A DNA stretch of 11,681 nt from JASLBX01 sp036374175 (GTDB lineage Bacteria > Actinomycetota > Actinomycetes > Jiangellales > Jiangellaceae): NCBI GenBank assembly GCA_036374175.1, contig DASUUH010000084.1, positions 1 to 11,681 of the forward strand. The letters are read 5' to 3'. The notes under the pieces are model-generated. The model was not told the origin of the DNA, did not search any database, and saw only the letters and a list, made by a program, of their open reading frames with translations. Of this stretch, positions 1 to 7,650 are shown piece after piece; the stretch's first letter is position 1, and each line of letters opens with the position of its first letter. The position numbers were made by a program, and so were the translations under genes.

Positions 1-151
1 AGGGCAGGACGGTGGATACCGCTCGCACCGCCAGCCGTTCATCGGCGCTCAACCCGGCGCGGGTCGTAAGTTCCTCGAGGTGTTTTGACGTGTAGGCCCT
101 AAATCGACGACCAGTCGACATCGACGTTGCTGTCTCCTGTGTCACGCTCAC
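1..151 (-). CDS. KamA-like radical SAM protein, N-terminal part only
   Basis: This is a partial gene that runs off the left edge; only about 50 N-terminal codons are present, with no stop. From the internal ATG at 121 the protein begins MSTGRRFRAYTSKHLEEL and ends in the window at AVSTVLP. This resembles, from memory, the N-terminus of the actinobacterial KamA (lysine 2,3-aminomutase-like) radical SAM family, where a VLPF-type motif follows a short helical region. The cysteine motif for the iron-sulfur cluster would lie outside the window, so catalytic competence cannot be judged. I chose the GTG at 151-149 because AGGAG (minus strand, 164-160) sits 8 nt upstream and the frame is open. The ATG at 121-119 is the alternative, with a GGAG about 12 nt upstream. 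The reading frame is convincing; the family call is tentative. Confidence 0.5.
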   Translation of the reverse strand, partial: MSVTQETATSMSTGRRFRAYTSKHLEELTTRAGLSADERLAVRAVSTVLP

Positions 152-413
152 GCGCGCATCTCCTCTCTCTCACCCAGGAACCGGCCCCACGCTCCAGTCC
201 TACTTCTCGATCACCCCCGCCGTCCGGCGGAGCCTCGACCATACGTTGCCCAAGCCGGATTCGCATCTACCCCACGAGCGAGCTCGGGACGACTCGTTTT
301 GAGATCCGACGCACGGAGAGCCCGGTCGGTTGCGCAGCTGCATGACCCGCTGCGTCGCTACGAGATTGCCTGCCTGGGACACCCAATCGGCAGCACTGGG
401 CCTAGATCTTGAA

Positions 414-2924
414 CTATCTGACGTTCCCAAAGAAGCCACCCATCCAGTCGAGCTGGACCCGGTCGACGTCCCGCACTAAGCCGAGGGGAATCCCGAGCGA
501 CGTTGGATTGGCCCATCCGCTCGGCCAGCGCATTGACATGGAGCCATCGACGCCACTGAAACCTTCGAGGCTGGATTCCTGGAAGCCGGCCGAGTGGATT
601 GGGCGGAGTCTCCGCACCGGAAGTGGCCACCGGGAATCGCGTATGGCCCGATAGATGGCCGTGTAGGTAGTGGCCGAGCCGGGTGTGGTGACGTTGTGAG
701 TGCGGGCGCCACCGTCAGACCAGGCCACGAAGCGGTAAACCCGGTCTCCGAGAGCCTGGATGAGATCAGCCGAGATAGAACCGCTGGACCCCACGATCGC
801 CCTGCGGGTGAAAGGCGCAATCGATGTCTCGGCGAGATAGGTCAGGCGCAGCCCGCTGGGTTGTGAGGCAATGGTGAGATCGACGGTCTTCGGGTCCAGG
901 CGAACGCTTGCCGTGCCGGTTAAGCCTCCTGAATCCTCAGCGGTGAGCCGCAACTCCAGGTACGACGGAAACTCGTGATCAGGGGCCGTGAATGTGCCAC
1001 CCTTCCCGGTCGCGGCGGTGATCTCATGAGCGTGACAGTTGCTGGGGCAGTGATGCATGACGAGCGTCCAGGTCAACGCCGATCCGGGCAGTGTCCCGTC
1101 CTGAGAATCCACGGCCGTCCCCGAGAAGGCGATGGTGTCACCGACCTTCCACGTGGTGCCGGGGCTCGGCCCGGTGATCGTCGCGGTCGGCGCGGTGTTG
1201 CCCACACTGATCTCGGCTGTCGCCGTATCAGCACCGCCCTTGCCGTCGGTCACTCGCAGCCCGACGTTGACCTTGCCGTTGGCGGTGAACGTGTGCTCCA
1301 CGATGGGGTTGGTCGAATCGTCGTACTGGCCGTCCCCATCAAGATCCCAGGCATAGGTCAGAGGATCGCCGTCAGCGTCGTTGGAACCGGTTCCGTCGAG
1401 CGAAACCATCAGGGGTGCAAGTCCGCTGGACGGCTCGGCTTTGATCAGCGCAGTAGGTGGGTTGTTGGACGCGCTGTAGACGTAACGAATGATCCTGCCG
1501 TTGTCGTAGTCGACGGCGAATATGTCACCGCCCGGACCTGACCGCAGCGCGGTAACCCCGTACCCCGAGACGAATGTCACAATGTCCGCCGGATTGGGCA
1601 GTCCGCCGGCGCCTGGCCGCATTGCCCATACGCATTTGCGGCTGTAGTCGGCGAAGAACAGGGCACCGTCATAGCCGGCCGGGTAATTGCCACCCGGGTA
1701 GAAGGCCAGGCCGGCGATGGAGGAGCTTCCTGTTCCACAGATCTCGCCGGCGACGACCTTGGCGCTGTGGCGGTACGCGAAATGGGGCGCCTTTACGGCA
1801 CCGGTGCCGGCGGCATAGAGGCCCTGGCAAAGCGTCAGACCGGCATTCTCGTAGCCAGACTGGCGGCCCGATCCCTCATAGCACGGCCAGCCGAAGTTGG
1901 ACACGCCGGCGGCCGGCCCGACGGTCACCCGGTTGATCTCCTCCCAGCTGTTCCATCCGACGTCGCCGATCCAGATCTCGCTTGTTCCGGGCCGCACGGC
2001 GAACCGGAACGGATTGCGCATGCCGTAGGCCACTACCCGGCGAGCGTTGGGATCGCTACTGCCGGCCAACGGGTTGTCGGGCGAAGCGAAGCCGGTGTCG
2101 GGATCTATCCGAATCAGCGAGCCATCCAAGGTAACGGTATCGGCACCGGTCCGGAGGTCCTGGGAACGCAATGCGCCGCCCTCGGCCGACGGCGGCGTCA
2201 GCGCGGTGCCCACCGGCGACGGCGGATCACCACATGGGTTGTCGGGTGTGACGTCCGACGCTGTGTAACTGTCCTGGCCGTAATCGGCGTAGTTGAAACT
2301 CGCCCCGTCGCCACCCGTGGCGTAAAGCATGCCGTCTGGCCCAAAGGCGAGAGAGCCAACCGAATGACTGGGAAACTGCTGGCACCAATCCTCGATGAGA
2401 ACCTGCTCTGCGACCGTAGCCGCGGACTTGGTCAACACCGACAACCGGCCGCTGACCTGACAACCGTCGCTCGTGGGGCCGGGTGGTGTCGGGCAGGGGT
2501 CGCTGGTGCCGTTCACGCTGCCCCACTTCGGGGACGGCCCGCCGATCAACCCGTCATATGTGTAAAGCACGTAAACCCGTGGGTCAGTGGGGTAGTCGGG
2601 GTGGAGCGCAAGGCCTAACAGCCCGCGATCCCAGTAGTTGTGCACGCGAGTCCGAAGATCGGCGAACACGCTCGGTGAAGAGTCCGCCAGCGAGTCGAAG
2701 ACCTTGATGATGCCGCTCTTCTCCGCTACGAACACCTGGCCGTTGGCGGCGAACTGGACGTCGGTGGGATGAACCAGACCGCTCAAGACGACCTGCTCGC
2801 TGAAGCCGCTCGGCGGCGCAGCGGCCTGCACAGTATCGGCAGGAATCGCGATGACACCAACGGAAACGAGCAGTGCAATCGCGGGGGTCATCAGCCGACG
2901 CGGAATGTCAGCGGCCAAGTTCAT
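414..2924 (-). CDS. Secreted PQQ-type glucose/sorbosone dehydrogenase with PKD domain
   Basis: An 836-residue exported protein. Residues 1-35 form a Sec-type signal: RR at 9-10, a hydrophobic stretch at about 11-27, and a likely cut near VQAAA. Residues about 40-480 form a glucose/sorbosone dehydrogenase beta-propeller, shown by RGLLGLALHPDY (100-111), SHSVGSLAFGPDG (186-198, candidate catalytic His187), GGDGASFNYADYG (204-216), GMRNPFRFAVRPGTSEIWIGD (around 301-321) and the closing SGPGGDIFAVDYDNGRIIRY segment. A PKD domain follows (about 488-575) with the Asp-rich NDADGDPLTYAWDLDGDG. A second beta-sandwich lies at about 578-678 and another beta-rich module at about 680-758. The family oxidises sugars or similar alcohols outside the cell using PQQ; the substrate here is unknown. 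Residues about 760-836 match no domain I know and are rich in Arg, Trp and Ser. The start has only a weak GGGGG ribosome site; Met12 is the alternative but would shorten the signal's n-region. The gene is divergent from aacS. Confidence 0.85.
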   Translation of the reverse strand: MNLAADIPRRLMTPAIALLVSVGVIAIPADTVQAAAPPSGFSEQVVLSGLVHPTDVQFAANGQVFVAEKSGIIKVFDSLADSSPSVFADLRTRVHNYWDRGLLGLALHPDYPTDPRVYVLYTYDGLIGGPSPKWGSVNGTSDPCPTPPGPTSDGCQVSGRLSVLTKSAATVAEQVLIEDWCQQFPSHSVGSLAFGPDGMLYATGGDGASFNYADYGQDSYTASDVTPDNPCGDPPSPVGTALTPPSAEGGALRSQDLRTGADTVTLDGSLIRIDPDTGFASPDNPLAGSSDPNARRVVAYGMRNPFRFAVRPGTSEIWIGDVGWNSWEEINRVTVGPAAGVSNFGWPCYEGSGRQSGYENAGLTLCQGLYAAGTGAVKAPHFAYRHSAKVVAGEICGTGSSSIAGLAFYPGGNYPAGYDGALFFADYSRKCVWAMRPGAGGLPNPADIVTFVSGYGVTALRSGPGGDIFAVDYDNGRIIRYVYSASNNPPTALIKAEPSSGLAPLMVSLDGTGSNDADGDPLTYAWDLDGDGQYDDSTNPIVEHTFTANGKVNVGLRVTDGKGGADTATAEISVGNTAPTATITGPSPGTTWKVGDTIAFSGTAVDSQDGTLPGSALTWTLVMHHCPSNCHAHEITAATGKGGTFTAPDHEFPSYLELRLTAEDSGGLTGTASVRLDPKTVDLTIASQPSGLRLTYLAETSIAPFTRRAIVGSSGSISADLIQALGDRVYRFVAWSDGGARTHNVTTPGSATTYTAIYRAIRDSRWPLPVRRLRPIHSAGFQESSLEGFSGVDGSMSMRWPSGWANPTSLGIPLGLVRDVDRVQLDWMGGFFGNVR

Positions 2925-2983
2925 CTCGGCCCCCAGTCAAGTGCCAGCCGTGCGATGGCTCTGCGAGCTGGTCACGTGCAGCC

Positions 2984-3013
2984 ACGCTATCGACGTGAGT
3001 GCAATCACGACAA
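2984..3013 (-). promoter_or_regulatory. Possible promoter for the sugar dehydrogenase gene
   Basis: On the minus strand TTGTCG (3013-3008) and TAGCGT (2989-2984) are separated by 18 nt, giving a sigma70-like pair about 55 nt upstream of the ATG at 2924. Both boxes deviate from consensus, so this is a candidate only. It lies in the 142-bp region shared with the divergent aacS gene. Confidence 0.3.
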
Positions 3014-3053
3014 CAGTCGACACACCACACAGCCATCATGCGGGGTGCCTTAC

Positions 3054-3066
3054 TACGGTTAGTGAC
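3054..3066 (+). promoter_or_regulatory. Possible -10 box for leaderless aacS transcript
   Basis: TACGGT at 3054-3059 ends 7 nt before the A of the aacS ATG at 3067, so transcription would begin at or next to the start codon. No purine-rich ribosome site lies just upstream (the bases are GGTTAGTGAC). Leaderless mRNAs are common in actinobacteria. No convincing -35 box is visible at the expected distance. Confidence 0.3.
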
Positions 3067-5049
3067 ATGCCGCACGACGATGTACCCGAGGTGCTGTGGA
3101 AGCCCGATCCAGCCAGAGTCAACGCAAGCCGCATTGCAGCGTTCCGGCGCTGGCTGAGCAGAGAGCGCGGGCTCGACCTGCCGGACTACGAGTCTCTCTG
3201 GCGATGGTCGGTCGAGGAGTTGGAGGCATTCTGGGAATCCGTGGCCGCGTTCTTCGACGTCGCGTTCCACGACCGTCCCTCCGCCGTGTTGCCCGAGCGC
3301 GCCATGCCGGGCGCGTTGTGGTTTCCGGACGCAACGCTCAACTACGCCGAACATGCCCTTCGCCCCGGTGATGGCAGGGACGACAACGACGTGGCCGTTG
3401 TCTTCCGCAGGGAGGACGGCCACTCCGCGGAGCTGACTTATGCAGCGTTGCGGGCGCAGGTGGCGGCGGTGCGAGCGGGGCTCACCGAACTCGGCGTTCG
3501 CCGGGGCGATCGGGTGGTCGCACTCGTACCCAACTCGCCGCACGCACTGGTGGCTTTCCTGGCCACGGCTAGCCTCGGCGCGGTGTGGTCGTCCTGCTCG
3601 CCGGACTTCGGCGTGCAGGCTGTGGCCGACAGGTTCGCGCAGATCGAGCCCACGGTCTTCATAGCGGTGGACGGCTACTACTACAACGGCAAGGCGTTCG
3701 ACATACGCGCGACCGTAGAGCAGTTACGTGGTCGGATGCCCGGGCTGCGAGCGACCGTGCTCGTGCCTTACCTCGATCCGGACGCGGATCTCGACGACAC
3801 CGTGTCGTGGACGGGCCTCGTCGCAGCCCACGCGGGAGCGGAGCTCGCGTACGAACCGGTGCCGTTCGATCATCCGTTGTGGGTGTTGTACTCGTCCGGC
3901 ACCACCGGGTTGCCGAAGGGCATTGTCCAGAGCCATGGCGGCATCATTCTGGAGCACCTCAAGGCGCTCGGGCTGCATTGCGACCTAGGGCCGGGCGAGC
4001 GGTTCTTCTGGTTCACCACGACCGGTTGGATGATGTGGAACTTCCTCATCTCCGGCCTGCTAGTGGGCTCTACGATCGTGCTGTACGACGGCAGCCCCGG
4101 TCATCCTGACCTCGGCACACTGTGGCGGTTCGCCGAGGAGCAGCGGATCACCTACTTCGGCACTTCCGCTCCCTACATCCAGGCGTGCTTGAAAGAGGGA
4201 CTCACGCCCGGACAAGACCTGGATCTCGCACGTCTTCGGACGATCGGCTCCACGGGCGCGCCACTCACTCCCGAGGGATTCCGGTGGATCGCCGAGTCGG
4301 TCGCCTCGCGGATCCAGATCGCCAGCGTCTCCGGTGGTACCGATCTGTGCACCGCGTTCGTGGGCGCCGCACCGGACGTGCCGGTCTGGCTTGGCGAGCT
4401 GTCATGCCGAATGCTCGGCGCGGCCGTTGCCGCTTACGACGAGGACGGCCGGCCGGTCGTGGACGAGGTCGGCGAGCTGGTCATCACTGAGCCGATGCCG
4501 TCGATGCCGGTGTACTTCTGGAACGACCCGAACGGTTCGCGCCTGCGCGCGGCGTACTTCGAGCACTTCCCCGGCGTGTGGCGGCACGGTGACTGGATCA
4601 GAATCACGCCTCGCGGCTCGGCTGTGATCTACGGCCGCAGCGATTCAACGCTCAATCGGGGCGGGGTGCGGATGGGCACGTCCGAGTTCTACCGCGTGGC
4701 GGAGGCGCTGCCCGAGGTCGTCGACTCGCTCGTCATCGACACCTCAGGGGCCCGGCAGGCCGAGGGCGAACTGCTGTGCTTCCTGGTCCTGACCGAGGGC
4801 AACAGGCTGGAAGACGTCGAGCCGACGCTACGGCGTGAGCTGCGCACTCAGCTGTCGCCGCGGCACGTACCGGACCGGTTCTACGTGGTGGATGTCATCC
4901 CGCGGACGCTCAACGGTAAGAAGTGCGAGGTGCCAGTGAAAAAGATCCTCGCCGGCACGCCGCCCGACAAGGCGGTCAGCCGGGACGCGCTGCGGGAACC
5001 CGACTCGCTGGAGCCATTCCTCAAGCTCCAGGGGACAGCCGCCGGCTAA
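3067..5049 (+). CDS. aacS: Acetoacetate-CoA ligase (acetoacetyl-CoA synthetase)
   Basis: A 660-residue ANL-superfamily adenylating enzyme that activates acetoacetate to acetoacetyl-CoA with ATP and CoA in the cytoplasm, feeding ketone-body, leucine-catabolic or polyhydroxybutyrate metabolism. An acetyl-CoA-synthetase-type N-terminal region (about 37-95, with YESLWRWSVEELEAFWESV) precedes the AMP-binding domain. The P-loop is YSSGTTGLPKG (275-285), followed by WFTTTGWMMWNFL (315-327), STGAPLTPEG (395-404), SGGTD (422-426), WRHGDW (505-510), the hinge-region YGRSDSTLNRGGVRMG, and the C-terminal NGKKCEVPVKK (616-626), which carries the probable catalytic Lys618. The length matches the acetoacetyl-CoA synthetase family of roughly 650 residues. 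The frame is open upstream to 2851, but the homologous sequence begins at the ATG at 3067 (MPHDDVPEVLWKPD); the upstream codons have no family resemblance and would overlap the divergent gene. There is no ribosome site, which suggests leaderless expression. No metabolic partner gene is adjacent. Confidence 0.93.
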   Translation: MPHDDVPEVLWKPDPARVNASRIAAFRRWLSRERGLDLPDYESLWRWSVEELEAFWESVAAFFDVAFHDRPSAVLPERAMPGALWFPDATLNYAEHALRPGDGRDDNDVAVVFRREDGHSAELTYAALRAQVAAVRAGLTELGVRRGDRVVALVPNSPHALVAFLATASLGAVWSSCSPDFGVQAVADRFAQIEPTVFIAVDGYYYNGKAFDIRATVEQLRGRMPGLRATVLVPYLDPDADLDDTVSWTGLVAAHAGAELAYEPVPFDHPLWVLYSSGTTGLPKGIVQSHGGIILEHLKALGLHCDLGPGERFFWFTTTGWMMWNFLISGLLVGSTIVLYDGSPGHPDLGTLWRFAEEQRITYFGTSAPYIQACLKEGLTPGQDLDLARLRTIGSTGAPLTPEGFRWIAESVASRIQIASVSGGTDLCTAFVGAAPDVPVWLGELSCRMLGAAVAAYDEDGRPVVDEVGELVITEPMPSMPVYFWNDPNGSRLRAAYFEHFPGVWRHGDWIRITPRGSAVIYGRSDSTLNRGGVRMGTSEFYRVAEALPEVVDSLVIDTSGARQAEGELLCFLVLTEGNRLEDVEPTLRRELRTQLSPRHVPDRFYVVDVIPRTLNGKKCEVPVKKILAGTPPDKAVSRDALREPDSLEPFLKLQGTAAG

Positions 5050-5180
5050 CGCAGTTCGTCACCCCACGGCGTGCCCGACCAGGCTTCAACACCCCAAGCG
5101 AGGCGGTGGCGATGATCAAGACCAGGGCGACCATGGGTTCGGCTGTGGATGTGATCTCTGCTCGCTTGTGACCTTTGTCT

Positions 5181-5226
5181 CGTCGTGGTAGGCGGCCGCT
5201 CGCCCAGGCCGAGCACGACCACGGCG
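5181..5226 (+). other. Nested hairpin downstream of aacS
   Basis: The arms CGTCGTGGT (5181-5189) and ACCACGGCG (5218-5226) pair over 9 bp with one G-U. The enclosed loop contains a second stem, GCTCG (5198-5202) with CGAGC (5210-5214). There is no T-run after it, so a classical intrinsic terminator is unlikely. It lies 131 bp after aacS and 59 bp before the next promoter. The rest of 5050-5284 shows no gene I can support. Confidence 0.3.
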
Positions 5227-5284
5227 CGACCATGCGTACCGCACCCGCACTAATCGGACATAACGCCACTTCGTTACCCCGGGG

Positions 5285-5312
5285 TTGACCGCGAATTTAC
5301 CGCAGCTAAGAT
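5285..5312 (+). promoter_or_regulatory. Sigma70-like promoter for the amidase operon
   Basis: TTGACC (5285-5290) and TAAGAT (5307-5312) are separated by 16 nt, close to the actinobacterial housekeeping consensus. Transcription would start near 5319, leaving a leader of about 87 nt before the GTG at 5406. A perfect 10-bp palindrome, ACCCCGGGGT (5276-5285), abuts the -35 box and could be a regulator site, though GC-rich palindromes of this length also arise by chance. Confidence 0.55.
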
Positions 5313-5405
5313 CGCGCCTGATTCGTTTGGAGTAGCTCATGCACCGGGCCCCGTGCCCTCTCATCCTGTGTTCCACCAGCCGCCCATACCAGCGGAGGTA
5401 CCGCC

Positions 5406-6632
5406 GTGAGTGACGCGCGGACCCGGCACACAATCACCCGCCGGACCATGCTCCGGTGGGCCATGTGGACGCCCGTGGCTGCCGGGATTGTGGCGAGCTC
5501 GGCTTCCGTTGCCCCCGCTGGGCCACCGCGGACTGGCCCGCGGTATCAGGCGATCGGACTAAGCCGCGCCAAACTGCGCCTGGTTGGTCGTGGTGGCAAT
5601 GCGGCGGGCCAGCGCCTTGACGCCAGCAAGTCTGGAGTCTGGGGTGGAAGGGTCTTTTCGACCGGCACCCTGGAAGTCGAGCCATTTTCGTTGGCTGCAC
5701 TGACCTGGCCAGCCGGCGCGGAATCACCTTCGGCGACCATGCTTATTCGCACCAGGACCCGGCGAGGTTGGTCGAACTGGTTCGAGTTGGAGGACGACGG
5801 GCACGGACCGGATCCCGCCGGCGCAGAAGCAAACCGTGCTCGCCGTGGCACGGATCCCGTCCTCGTTGAACTGTCCGACGCGGTCGAGGTCAAGTTATAC
5901 ACGTCGGATGGCGTGCGTCCTTCAGGCCTGCGCGTAGACCTGGTCAGTCCTGGCACCGACCCGACGGATTCCCTTGCTGCGGCCTACGGCAGATTCACGA
6001 TTCGGACCAGGGCCGACTGGGGTGCCGACGAGTCGCTTCGCGAGCAGACGGAACCGTCCTACGGTGAGGTCAGTGGGATGTTCGTACACCACACCGCCGG
6101 CAGCAACTCGTACGACGAGGCCGGTGTCCCTGCGATCATCCGCAGCATCTACGTCTACCACGTAACGGGTCGCGGCTGGCGGGACATCGGCTACAACTTC
6201 TTGATCGACAAGTTTGGCCGTATCTGGGAAGGCCGGTACGGCGGCATGACCAGGGCTGTCGTCGGCGCGCACACACTCGGTTACAACTCGTTCGCCTTCG
6301 GAGCGGCAGTACTCGGAACGTATAGCTCCAAGTCGCCGGAGCCGGAAGTATTGGGTGCGTACGAGAATCTCATCGCATGGAAGTTCGCCCTTCACGACGT
6401 CGATCCACATTCAACTGTTGCTTACCCGGGCCTTGCCACGCTTCCTGCGATATCGGGCCATCGCGATGGCGTGGCAACCGAGTGCCCGGGCGACGAACTC
6501 TACGGTGAACTTTCCACCATTCGCCAAGGGGTAACGCCCTCCCTAATGTCGTGCATGCTCCGTCAAACTCGGCAGCCCTGTTTGCCGCACGAATTCGACC
6601 CGACCATCGCGAAATCGCGTCGGTCAAACTAG
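5406..6632 (+). CDS. Tat-exported zinc N-acetylmuramoyl-L-alanine amidase (PGRP/amidase_2 fold)
   Basis: A 408-residue exported amidase expected to cut the bond between N-acetylmuramic acid and L-alanine in peptidoglycan, for wall turnover or defence. The N-terminus carries a twin-arginine signal (ITRRTMLRW, Arg12-Arg13, then a hydrophobic stretch to about residue 38). Residues about 45-185 form a beta-rich N-terminal region of the kind found before this domain in actinobacterial proteins. The PGRP/amidase_2 domain covers about 196-376, beginning IRTRADWGADE. Expected zinc ligands are visible: His228 or 229 in GMFVHHTAG, His352 in SGHRDG and Cys360 in TECPGD; the 8-residue gap between the last two is that of T7 lysozyme and catalytic PGRPs. 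Tyr263 in IGYNFLID is the usual active-site Tyr. The GTG start has GGAGG (5394-5398) 7 nt upstream. After the domain come about 30 residues with two more cysteines. It is co-directional with, and 55 bp from, the next Tat protein gene. Confidence 0.9.
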   Translation: MSDARTRHTITRRTMLRWAMWTPVAAGIVASSASVAPAGPPRTGPRYQAIGLSRAKLRLVGRGGNAAGQRLDASKSGVWGGRVFSTGTLEVEPFSLAALTWPAGAESPSATMLIRTRTRRGWSNWFELEDDGHGPDPAGAEANRARRGTDPVLVELSDAVEVKLYTSDGVRPSGLRVDLVSPGTDPTDSLAAAYGRFTIRTRADWGADESLREQTEPSYGEVSGMFVHHTAGSNSYDEAGVPAIIRSIYVYHVTGRGWRDIGYNFLIDKFGRIWEGRYGGMTRAVVGAHTLGYNSFAFGAAVLGTYSSKSPEPEVLGAYENLIAWKFALHDVDPHSTVAYPGLATLPAISGHRDGVATECPGDELYGELSTIRQGVTPSLMSCMLRQTRQPCLPHEFDPTIAKSRRSN

Positions 6633-6633
6633 C

Positions 6634-6651
6634 GCCTGCCGAGTGGCAGGC
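6634..6651 (+). terminator. Perfect 7-bp hairpin just after the amidase stop codon
   Basis: GCCTGCC (6634-6640), loop GAGT, GGCAGGC (6645-6651) begins one base after the TAG stop. No T-run follows, so it is a weak or partial terminator, an RNA-stabilising 3' end, or an attenuator lowering expression of the following gene, rather than a full stop. Confidence 0.45.
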
Positions 6652-6687
6652 TGCGATCATCATCCCTCCGCGGAAGGAGTACTGCTA

Positions 6688-7590
6688 ATGAACGGTGAGA
6701 AGAACGAGACGGGCAAGCCAACCGTAGATCGTCGAGCGCTTCTGAGGCGCGGCGGTGGCGTCGTGGCGGGCGTTGCGGGACTGGGTGCCCTGAACGCGGC
6801 CATTGCGACACCGGCCAGCGGAGATCCAGGACAGCCGGTAGTTCAGGGTTCGGATAACAACGCTCAGGAAACCAAGACCACGCTGAGGAGCAGCAACACT
6901 GATGCGACGTACGAGGTCGTGAATTCTGGAAATGGTGCTCCCGTCCGGCTCGGGAGGCAACTCTTCACCAACGACTTCTCCGGTGCCCAGCCGGGTGACT
7001 TACACAACATCGAAGATGACCTGTATTACACGAATCTAGCCGGGTTCCCGTCCCTCGTGTACACGGACTTCACGGCGAACATGTTCGTGCCGATAACTCC
7101 TGCACGGGCCGTCGACACCAGAACTGCGGGTGGCCGATCCCGAATCATCAACCCGAGCAGCCTGGATGCGCAAGGGCGGCTCAGGGCCGGCCAGACCATG
7201 CGCGTCAATCTTGCGGACTTCGTGTTCTTCGGGCTAGCGATCTACGGCAACGTCACGGTGACTCAACCGACGGCGGCCGGCTTCGTAACTCTGTTTCCGA
7301 TGGGCACGCGGCCGCCGACCTCAACGGTCAACTTCGTTCCCGGCCAGACGGTGGCCAACTTCGCGGTGTGCGGCATTGGCTTCGACGCGACATTCGACGA
7401 TTTCGTCTCGATCTTTGCGTCGCAGACGACACACGTGATTCTGGACCTCACCGGCCTGTCGGTCTTCCATCCCGGACAGGTCAGCCAACCGCTGGCCGCT
7501 GAGAGCGTCAGCAGTCTGGATGCGGCAGAAGCCCGCCGCTCCCGCGCCGAAGGCGCCGCAGCGAAGCTGCGCGAGATCAAGGCGCGCTAG
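6688..7590 (+). CDS. Tat-exported surface protein with actinobacterial DTR-type domain
   Basis: A 300-residue protein with no enzymatic motif that I recognise. The N-terminus is a twin-arginine signal (PTVDRRALLRRGG, Arg15-Arg16, then an Ala/Gly-rich hydrophobic stretch ending near ATPASG at 40-45). The mature part carries MFVPITPARAVDTRTAGG (132-149), NVTVTQPTAAGFVTLFP (188-204), STVNFVPGQTVANFAVCGIG (212-231) and HVILDLTGLSVF (249-260). This pattern belongs to a beta-rich domain found, often repeated, in many actinobacterial extracellular and wall proteins; its function is unknown to me. Residues about 270-300 form a charged, Ala-rich, probably helical tail. I chose the ATG at 6688 because AAGGAG (6674-6679) lies 8 nt upstream; an in-frame ATG at 6643 falls inside the hairpin and would put 15 hydrophilic codons before the signal. 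The gene is 55 bp behind the amidase gene, so the two probably share a transcript and a role at the cell envelope. Confidence 0.75.
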   Translation: MNGEKNETGKPTVDRRALLRRGGGVVAGVAGLGALNAAIATPASGDPGQPVVQGSDNNAQETKTTLRSSNTDATYEVVNSGNGAPVRLGRQLFTNDFSGAQPGDLHNIEDDLYYTNLAGFPSLVYTDFTANMFVPITPARAVDTRTAGGRSRIINPSSLDAQGRLRAGQTMRVNLADFVFFGLAIYGNVTVTQPTAAGFVTLFPMGTRPPTSTVNFVPGQTVANFAVCGIGFDATFDDFVSIFASQTTHVILDLTGLSVFHPGQVSQPLAAESVSSLDAAEARRSRAEGAAAKLREIKAR

Positions 7591-7650
7591 TGTCGAGTTA
7601 ATGAAGTAGCTTGACCTCGCGGTAGGGCGGGGCACGCGTTCATTGTTGCT

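Noticed and set aside
217..230. Hairpin CCGCC-GTCC-GGCGG between the two left-hand minus-strand genes, considered as a terminator
   Set aside because: Only 5 bp with no T-run, and about 185 bp past the sugar dehydrogenase stop; such stems are frequent by chance at this GC content.
975..2618. Long plus-strand open frames (188 and 283 residues) opposite the sugar dehydrogenase
   Set aside because: They lie wholly inside the minus-strand gene, have no recognisable domains and show the composition of antisense shadows in GC-rich DNA.
2851..3066. The longer version of the acetoacetyl-CoA synthetase starting at 2851
   Set aside because: The extra 72 residues resemble nothing in the family and would overlap the start of the divergent gene and its promoter region.
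5021..5269. Minus-strand 82-residue frame in the gap after aacS with one hydrophobic stretch
   Set aside because: No ribosome site or family resemblance, and it overlaps the aacS 3' end; I treat it as chance.
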